Shown here: positions 26,901 to 31,466 of the stretch, one piece after another
Layout: every line of letters starts with the position of its first letter
Position numbering within the stretch: position 1 is the stretch's first letter
NCBI RefSeq assembly: GCF_028330765.1
Contig: NZ_JAQMTY010000031.1
Location: 1 to 48,075 of the forward strand
Length of the DNA: 48,075 nt
Direction of reading: 5' to 3'
Origin: Spirulina subsalsa CS-330
Lineage (GTDB): Bacteria; Cyanobacteriota; Cyanobacteriia; Cyanobacteriales; Spirulinaceae
Translations under genes and position numbers: made by a program
Notes under the pieces: model-generated
What the model was told of the DNA's origin: nothing
What the model saw: only the letters and a program-made list of their open reading frames with translations
The model's database searches: none

Positions 26901-27166
26901 ACATTGATGCGATCGCCCTCGGTCTGCACCATGCCCAAGCCAGCGTCCGTTTTACCACCATCGACATCTTGACCCGCCTCAAACATCCCCACGCCTCCCA
27001 ACACCTGATCAACAGCCTCAAAAATCCGGACGAAGCATTGCGTCTTGCAGCGGTTCGAGCCTTAATCACCCTAGGACAGTTCCCGCTCCCGTCCGCCGGT
27101 TGTCACCTGTCTCAAGACCCTTCTCTGCCGATTCGTCAGACCGTGCAAACCCATCTCCGCCATTAA
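23960..27166 (+). CDS. HEAT-repeat protein of the chemosensory operon (PBS-lyase HEAT-like)
   Basis: This 1068-residue protein is built mostly of HEAT/PBS-lyase-like helical pairs (D-P-x-V-R-x-x-A-x-x-A-L-G-x-x-x-D units) from about residue 150 to the end. The first 150 residues are not HEAT and I do not recognise them. An internal duplication is clear: the segment starting HHNPNLL near residue 170 recurs after 171 residues. There is no signal peptide or membrane helix. The gene lies between mcp and cheR in the same direction, so it belongs to the pathway. From memory, Myxococcus xanthus Che7 includes Cpc7, a PBS-lyase HEAT-like protein, so the association has a precedent. It could be a scaffold or the input for the sensorless MCP; that is inference. 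Confidence 0.83.
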   Translation: MITVLTTDTALTIQAWETTLPHWTVGQGCPLPELIPDWEVRHLATDFQRVLTLGITLVLNPVEHPYLIPCFAASPASHRLPMPQRVTIAPLYHCRQIVGTIITLVTVPTPMEIRGAIALHLPAASPPCLPTTLAAHLPQIDWQQRSDAIAPLIHSDQADLTTQLVDLMRREHHNPNLLNTILQTLVASEVDPLPALLAGLEDTDPAVRMYSVLALGERGDGRAIAPVIARLKDDDVNVCYHAIEALGHLQAVEAMPALMALATADNFFLAFPALQTLITLCKLAGHTPFSRSNSVATSLHQPLLSLLHKTLNWQIRQEAVDQVALHQDPDLLPELIHLLRRHHNNPNLLNSILQILTLGQLDPVPLLIPCLSDRDPNVRIYTALALGERGDQRAVDPLLGCLDDPDLNVRYHTIEALGQLADPLAVDALTDIAVTEDFFLAFPALEALNRIGDPSVAPYLTPLLQLPLLLGPVVNALGNFGDSLVMRPLVRCLNRDESSAVEEVALAIEKIYHRYQAHYNEGDYIIELTVTTLNNVGRANLIAAAQRVQGETLMAVTRLLGWLPGEEIDRLLVTLLPRSQTRTLVVEAIRQRGKGLGPLLVEHLETWTLETRCVAVTLLGQMGYQPAVPVLLPLLMGETDLVMAVTMTLAQIGDRIAFHALLDLLGHEHGALRLGAITALNSLGHPNLATALLPRFADPNPVVREAVVKIAGYFAFPDCQHALLGATQDPDLTVRRAAILHLPYCEAIAVLPALTAALQDHAPSIRAAAVCALGELDDPAILPLLMTGLCDSDPQTRYHATQAIGKLAPLLTMAAISTLWDRVLAVVRTDAHSQVQGGAVGLLGIFNPAEAIPVLTDLTLHPMDDLARGAIATLGQLADPGAIAPLLRVIHRGPPSRCLAAIHALRSRGGPEATGVLDWLVTTTSDAALMQAAMQSLVQIGTPTAIATLLDLTAQPRHREACCSALTHAHPGRDRAEFQDYIDAIALGLHHAQASVRFTTIDILTRLKHPHASQHLINSLKNPDEALRLAAVRALITLGQFPLPSAGCHLSQDPSLPIRQTVQTHLRH

Positions 27167-27171
27167 CCCGA

Positions 27172-28026
27172 TTGGCTCCATCCTTGTTTGACTCTCCCCC
27201 TCGTTTAACGGATACAACGTTCGTTATTTTGCGCGATCTGATTCGTCGTCAGATGGGAATCTATTTTGACCACAGCAAGCGGGACATTTTGGCCGATAAA
27301 TTATTACCCCGCCTCGAACACTGTCGGGTGTGGTCTTTTCTCGACTATTACTATCACCTCAAATATGATGCCCATGCCCAGGCAGAATGGCAGATGCTCG
27401 CGGATGTGCTTTCGGTGCCGGAGACCTTTTTTTGGCGAGAGGCTGATGCTCTGCGGCTGCTGACGGATGTGATTGTGCCGCACCATTACCACTCTCATCC
27501 CGGCCGTTGCCTGTCACCCTTGCGGATTTGGAGTGCGGCCTGTGCCACGGGGGAGGAGCCGCTGAGTATTGCGATCGCCCTCGCCGAGGCCGGTTGGTTC
27601 GACAAACTCCCGATTCAGATCTACGGCACGGATATTTCAGCCCGGGCCATTCAGCAAGCCAAAGCCGGAATTTACCGCGATCGCGCCTTTCGTCAACTCC
27701 CCCTCACCCTCAAACACAAATATTTTCAGCCCGTCGCCCCTGGCTGGCGCATTGACGAGACCCTGCACCAGCGCATCCACTGGGACAAAGCCAACCTTTT
27801 AGATCAAGCCGCCATTCAGCCCTATGTCTGTGCCTCGGTGATTTTCTGTCGGAACCTGTTTATCTACTTTTCCTTGCCCACGATTCAAGCCGTGATCGAT
27901 CAGTTCTACTGCGTCATGCCGTCCCCCGGTTATCTCTTCGTCAGTAGTTCAGAATCGTTGTTAAAAGTCAAGACCCCGTTTCGGCTCACCTCGATTCAGG
28001 ATACGTTTGTCTATGTCAAACCCTAA
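27172..28026 (+). CDS. cheR: CheR-type chemoreceptor glutamate methyltransferase
   Basis: This protein of about 284 residues would transfer methyl from S-adenosylmethionine to MCP glutamates. Motifs seen are the SAM-binding RIWSAACATGEEPLSIA, the acidic IYGTDIS, and FCRNLFIYF. An N-terminal helical domain precedes them. No ATG lies upstream of the conserved domain. TTG codons at 27100, 27172 and 27184 are candidates. I list 27172, just after the HEAT gene stop, but 27184 is equally plausible. 27100 would overlap the HEAT gene by 67 nt. The 3' end overlaps cheB by 14 nt. Confidence 0.88.
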   Translation: MAPSLFDSPPRLTDTTFVILRDLIRRQMGIYFDHSKRDILADKLLPRLEHCRVWSFLDYYYHLKYDAHAQAEWQMLADVLSVPETFFWREADALRLLTDVIVPHHYHSHPGRCLSPLRIWSAACATGEEPLSIAIALAEAGWFDKLPIQIYGTDISARAIQQAKAGIYRDRAFRQLPLTLKHKYFQPVAPGWRIDETLHQRIHWDKANLLDQAAIQPYVCASVIFCRNLFIYFSLPTIQAVIDQFYCVMPSPGYLFVSSSESLLKVKTPFRLTSIQDTFVYVKP

Positions 28027-29062
28027 GACCCCCTTGATCCGAGTTCTGATCGTCGATGATTCAGCCTACATCCGAAAATCATTGCGAAAAATGCTGTTGC
28101 GCAGTCCCTTCATTGACGTGGTGGGGATTGCCCACGATGGCACTGAAGCCCTAGAACTCGTGGAGCGGCTCCGGCCGGATGTGGTGACGTTGGATCTGAA
28201 TATGCCCCTGATGGGGGGGTTGGAATTCTTGGCGGTGCAGATGGCCCGGCGGCCGCTGCCGGTGGTGGTGGTCAGCATCGCCAACACCGATAGTCAACAG
28301 GTGCTGGCGGCCCTGGAAGCGGGGGCGGTGGATTTTGTCCATAAGCCCACCGCCTTAGCCAATGCCACGATTTTGGAGATCGGCCAGGACATGATTGCGA
28401 AGGTGAAGGCAGCGGCCCAGGTGGTGTTTCCGAGGGCGATCGCTCCCCTTGCCCCTCTCCGTGTCCTCGAACCCCATCCCCGGCAGCCCCACAGCCCAGA
28501 TATCATCGTCCTGGGCATTTCCACGGGCGGCCCCCAAGCTCTTAATGCTCTGATCCCCCAACTCCCCGCCAATTTTCCCGTTCCCATTGCGATCGTGCTG
28601 CATATGCCCGTGGGCTATACCTCCCTCTATGCCGCTCGCCTCAATCAACAGGCCGCCCTCACCGTCGTCGAAGCCACCGCCGGGATGCCCCTCACCCCCG
28701 GCACAGTCTACCTAGCCCCCGCCGGTAAACATCTCCGCTTCCAACGTCAAACCGATGGCACCGTGACCACCCAACTGACCTTACATCCCTTTGACCAACT
28801 CCATCGCCCGGCGGTGGATGTGCTGTTTCAGTCGGCGGCGGCGGTGTTTGGCGATCGCACGGTCGGCATTGTCATGACCGGCATGGGCAGCGACGGCAAA
28901 CAGGGAGCCGCCTGGATTAAAGCCCAAGGGGGACGCATTTTCACCGAAGCCCCCGAAAGCTGCGTGATCTACGGTATGCCCCGCTCCGTGGTCGAAGCCG
29001 GCCTCAGTGACGGAGCCATCCCCCTCCCTGCCCTCGCCGCCCACCTCTGCCGCCTGGTTTGA
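28013..29062 (+). CDS. cheB: CheB-type chemoreceptor methylesterase/glutamine deamidase
   Basis: This 349-residue protein has an N-terminal receiver domain with phosphoacceptor D61 (TLDLNMP) and a C-terminal methylesterase domain with catalytic S170 (GISTGGP), H197 (VLHMP) and D294 (GMGSDG). Phosphorylation by CheA would release esterase activity that removes methyl groups added by CheR. The start is the ATG at 28013, inside the end of cheR. It is the last gene of the operon and is followed by a strong hairpin. All catalytic residues are intact. Confidence 0.94.
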   Translation: MSNPKTPLIRVLIVDDSAYIRKSLRKMLLRSPFIDVVGIAHDGTEALELVERLRPDVVTLDLNMPLMGGLEFLAVQMARRPLPVVVVSIANTDSQQVLAALEAGAVDFVHKPTALANATILEIGQDMIAKVKAAAQVVFPRAIAPLAPLRVLEPHPRQPHSPDIIVLGISTGGPQALNALIPQLPANFPVPIAIVLHMPVGYTSLYAARLNQQAALTVVEATAGMPLTPGTVYLAPAGKHLRFQRQTDGTVTTQLTLHPFDQLHRPAVDVLFQSAAAVFGDRTVGIVMTGMGSDGKQGAAWIKAQGGRIFTEAPESCVIYGMPRSVVEAGLSDGAIPLPALAAHLCRLV

Positions 29063-29132
29063 TCGTCAACCCCAAAGCCCAAGGATGCAGCGATCGCCAT
29101 GATCTCACAAGGAAACCCGCCCATGGTGAAAT

Positions 29133-29158
29133 GCCCCGCTCCCCAAGGGGAGCGGGGC
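29133..29158. terminator. Perfect 12-bp hairpin between convergent cheB and rsr
   Basis: A perfect inverted repeat (GCCCCGCTCCCC / GGGGAGCGGGGC) with a two-base spacer lies between the 3' ends of two convergent genes. There is no clear T-tract on either side, so it may be a bidirectional or factor-assisted terminator, or a 3' stabiliser. Confidence 0.65.
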
Positions 29159-29165
29159 AAGAGGG

Positions 29166-30761
29166 CTACACATCCCCGGTGGCCAGGAGTTGAATCAGGC
29201 GCGGTGTGCCCGGATCGAACCCGGCTACGTCCCAGGATTGGGGGTCGAGGGGATCGACCAGGGAGATCCGGTAGGGCGCGAGGGTGATGTAGACCGCTTT
29301 CGCGTCGGGGTTGACCGCTTGACGGTAGCGGGCGAGGGCTTGGCTGGGGTGTTGACGACCCGCCCAGCTTTCGCTGTCTGTCCAGAAACAGAAGACATCG
29401 GCGTGATAGCGGGTTTCGATCGCCCAGTCGTAGGCTACCGAGGCATCAGTGCCGCCGAAGTTTTGGCGACTGGCTTTCGCCATGGCATCGCTGAAGCTAT
29501 CCCGCGCTGTGATCCCCAAATCGCGGAAGGTGGTGGCAAAGCCGCGAATCATGTAATGTTGTTCCGCTTTGGCCGTAGCCAGAGCCATCACGGTCGCAAT
29601 TTCGCAGCAGGTTAAACCAATGGAGCCGACGGTATGGCAGGACATCGAGCCGGACACATCCACCGCATGGAGGAAGGTTTTCCCCGTGGGTTCGAGCACC
29701 TGGAACGACAGGGCCAAGGCGCGATCGAGGCTGTCGAGAACTTGGGGGATCGGTTCCCAGGTTTTTTGACTTTTGCCGAGTTTGCCGCCGGATTGGTAGG
29801 TTTTCAGGGCTTTGAGGATGTCGATGGGGTGGATGCGTCCCTGGCGGAGGTGGCGGCGATCGCACAATACTTTGCTAACCCGTTTCAGGTTGCCGTGTTT
29901 GCGATCGCCTCGCAGCACCCCCAACGCGGTCAATGATCCCAAGTTCCGCAACAATGCCCCAATCGGCATCTCCTCAAAGAGCAATTGCCACGCTTGCCGA
30001 TCCATCTGGCCCACAGGGGCGGCCATTTCATGGGTGAGGCGACCTTGTTTAATCGCTTCAGGGGTGCGATCGGGGTGGCGTTTGAGCCATTCGTACCACC
30101 AGATTTGCGTGAGGGCTTTGGACGGCGGTTGACCGGGGAGATTTTCCCAGCCGTTCGTGACCCAAGCAAAGAGGCGATCGTGTTCTGGGGTGGGCGGTTT
30201 GACGTGGAACAGCCGCAGGGCATCCCGATGGGAAAACCCATGACGCTGTTGATATTTCAACAGTTGATAGGCCAAGGCGCTCACGTCGGGCCGCGATAAC
30301 CACGCCGTCCCCATCTGCCGCACAATTTTCCCAAACCCCCGCAGAGATTTCGTATAGCTCAACCATTCATAAAAATGGCTGCCGGTACGCACCACCTGGG
30401 GAAAAATGCGCCCAAAGGCCTGTTTGGCGGCGGGGCTTTTCCCCATCGACAACAACACGAGGGCGAAGATCGGCGCACTGTTGTTGAGGGCGCGACCGTC
30501 GGAGGCGTAGAGAATTTCTTGGGCGGTGCGATCGGGATCGGTGGCGATCGCCCCTTGCAACACTCCCATAAAATCCCCCGTTAACTCATGCTTATCGGCG
30601 TAGTAGGTACTCTTCGCCGTGCCGATTAATAAACAACGGCGCAACACTTGCCAATCATCGGCCTGGAACATCCAGCCGCCGGAACGCCCTTGGATCATGG
30701 CACGACCGGGAATCGGTTGGGTTTGGGGTGTTTGACCTTGGGTAAAAAATTGATATGTCAT
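29166..30761 (-). CDS. rsr: Ro60/Rsr-like TROVE domain RNA-binding protein
   Basis: This is a 531-residue orthologue of the Ro60 autoantigen. Residues about 1-350 form the TROVE module, a HEAT-like ring that binds single-stranded 3' ends in its cavity and Y RNA on its surface. Residues about 360-531 form a von Willebrand A domain with an intact MIDAS (DVSGSMS near 367-373, and a later GGTDASVA). In Deinococcus, Rsr with Y RNA guides exonucleases in rRNA and stress-induced RNA turnover. The ATG at 30761 has a strong GGAGG Shine-Dalgarno 7 nt upstream. Two Y-RNA-like genes lie directly upstream on the same strand, strongly supporting the assignment. No PNPase, RNase R, RtcB or RtcA gene is in the window. 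Confidence 0.93.
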   Translation of the reverse strand: MTYQFFTQGQTPQTQPIPGRAMIQGRSGGWMFQADDWQVLRRCLLIGTAKSTYYADKHELTGDFMGVLQGAIATDPDRTAQEILYASDGRALNNSAPIFALVLLSMGKSPAAKQAFGRIFPQVVRTGSHFYEWLSYTKSLRGFGKIVRQMGTAWLSRPDVSALAYQLLKYQQRHGFSHRDALRLFHVKPPTPEHDRLFAWVTNGWENLPGQPPSKALTQIWWYEWLKRHPDRTPEAIKQGRLTHEMAAPVGQMDRQAWQLLFEEMPIGALLRNLGSLTALGVLRGDRKHGNLKRVSKVLCDRRHLRQGRIHPIDILKALKTYQSGGKLGKSQKTWEPIPQVLDSLDRALALSFQVLEPTGKTFLHAVDVSGSMSCHTVGSIGLTCCEIATVMALATAKAEQHYMIRGFATTFRDLGITARDSFSDAMAKASRQNFGGTDASVAYDWAIETRYHADVFCFWTDSESWAGRQHPSQALARYRQAVNPDAKAVYITLAPYRISLVDPLDPQSWDVAGFDPGTPRLIQLLATGDV

Positions 30762-30768
30762 CGGTGAA

Positions 30769-30773
30769 CCTCC
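30769..30773 (-). promoter_or_regulatory. Strong Shine-Dalgarno (GGAGG) of rsr
   Basis: GGAGG on the minus strand lies 7 nt before the rsr ATG. Most genes in this window lack a good Shine-Dalgarno, so this one stands out and fixes the start. Confidence 0.75.
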
Positions 30774-30800
30774 AGCCCGTGAGGGCGAATGAAAGAATAT

Positions 30801-30940
30801 CCCCCCGGCTTGCGCCGACCCCCTTAAAAAGGGGGTTCAGGGCTTTGACTTGCGATCAGAAGAATCCCCCCGGCTTGCGCCGACCCCCTTAAAAAGGGGG
30901 TTTTGAACATTCCCCCCTTTTTAAGGGGGCAGGGGGGATC
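30801..30940. repeat. Repeat cluster between the Y RNA genes and rsr
   Basis: Two 37-bp direct repeats (30801-30837 and 30866-30902) each contain CGGC-TTGC-GCCG and CCCCCTTAAAAAGGGGG hairpins. A third, inverted unit (30911-30940) ends in GATC and belongs to the same family as 32-105 and 46285-46314. In the direction of the Y RNAs and rsr, these hairpins follow the second Y RNA and precede the rsr start. They could separate the RNA transcript from rsr mRNA or protect 3' ends. Confidence 0.75.
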
Positions 30941-30942
30941 AA

Positions 30943-31065
30943 CTGGCAGGGCTGGACTTGCACCAGCATCTTCCGCTTAACAGGCGATAACCCTCATTCG
31001 ACGGCCCAACAGGCGAAAAAATGAACAAGGATGGGAGATGTTTTGACTACTTAAACTACCTGCCA
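30943..31065 (-). ncRNA. Y-RNA-like, tRNA-mimicking RNA (distal copy)
   Basis: This RNA of about 123 nt is closed by a perfect 7-bp acceptor-like stem (TGGCAGG with CCTGCCA). It has a D-arm-like stem GTTT/AAAC (after TA) and a T-arm GCTGG-TGCAAGT-CCAGC directly abutting the 3' acceptor strand, all in tRNA order. CATCT/AGATG pairs where an anticodon stem would begin. Between them lies a longer hairpin region with GGCCGTCGAATGAGGGTT, then ATCGC. It shares TGAGGGTTATCGC with the other copy and resembles the Ro-binding part of Y RNAs. No CCA is encoded after the discriminator position. It starts one base after the proximal copy and lies upstream of rsr. The lower part of its central hairpin pairs less well than in copy one. 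Confidence 0.78.
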
Positions 31066-31066
31066 T

Positions 31067-31195
31067 TGGTGTAGCGACGCGGGAGTTGCACCCGCATCTC
31101 CGGCGATTAAGGGGGGTTCGTTCCAAAGCGATAACCCTCAATCTTCGGCCCCGGAGGGCAAAGGATGGTGCTCTACTGATTGAGCTAGCCGCCAC
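31067..31195 (-). ncRNA. Y-RNA-like, tRNA-mimicking RNA with encoded CCA (proximal copy)
   Basis: This 129-nt RNA has an 8-bp acceptor-like stem (GTGGCGGC with GTCGCTAC, two G-U pairs), a discriminator A and an encoded CCA. Its D-arm is TA-GCTC-AATCAGTA-GAGC. The T-arm GCGGG-TGCAACT-CCCGC abuts the acceptor strand exactly as in tRNA. In place of the anticodon arm is a long hairpin: GGC, unpaired CGAA, GATTGAGGG, loop, CCCTTAATC, GCC, extended below by TCCGG/CCGGA and CATC/GATG. The GGC-CGAA-G layout with a following GAG(G)GTTATC matches the Ro-binding stem of vertebrate and bacterial Y RNAs as I remember them. It cannot be an ordinary tRNA because it has no anticodon loop. Its position upstream of rsr supports a YrlA-type assignment. 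Confidence 0.82.
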
Positions 31196-31203
31196 AGGTG
31201 AGT

Positions 31204-31209
31204 GATATT
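31204..31209 (-). promoter_or_regulatory. Possible -10 box for the Y RNA transcript
   Basis: CAATAT on the minus strand ends 8 nt before the first base of the proximal tRNA-like RNA. That spacing would place transcription start at, or just before, the RNA 5' end. No good -35 element is visible 17 nt further upstream (GGGATG), so this is tentative. Confidence 0.3.
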
Positions 31210-31223
31210 GAACCAATTTGTTG

Positions 31224-31301
31224 CCCTCATCCCCAGCCCTGCTCCCGCAAGGAGAAGGGAGTCGGAAGCCCTCGCCCTCTGGGAGAGGGTTTGGGTGAGG
31301 G
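31224..31301. repeat. Imperfect palindrome (CCCTCAnCC... / ...GGGTGAGGG), MITE/REP-like
   Basis: The left arm CCCTCATCCCCAGCCCTG and the right arm, read on the other strand as CCCTCACCCAAACCCTCTCC, form an imperfect inverted repeat of about 78 bp. It sits between the divergent Y RNA and NACHT genes, and any promoter of either must lie beside or within it. It resembles non-autonomous palindromic repeats common in bacterial spacers. The remainder of 31302-31466 shows no supported gene. Confidence 0.6.
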
Positions 31302-31466
31302 GCTTTCGGTGCGGTGGTGCTCCGTCTTGGCTCTGTATTTAAAGTAGGCGGGGGAACTGCCCCAAGGCGAATCGGGTTGGAATCGGGTGAATCCTTGGGG
31401 TAGGCTGGATTACAGACCTTGGGGATCGTTTCAACCCTGGGGATTCCCCACACTTTCACCGCACCC

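Noticed and set aside
30801-30940. Possible CRISPR array from the spaced 37-bp direct repeats
   Set aside because: There are only two direct copies plus one inverted unit, the spacing is short and irregular, and the core palindrome is found elsewhere in the window. No cas genes are present.
31067-31195. Interpretation as an ordinary tRNA gene with an intron
   Set aside because: The D-arm, T-arm, acceptor and CCA fit, but there is no anticodon loop. The insert is a Y-RNA-like hairpin, and a second copy has the same design next to rsr.
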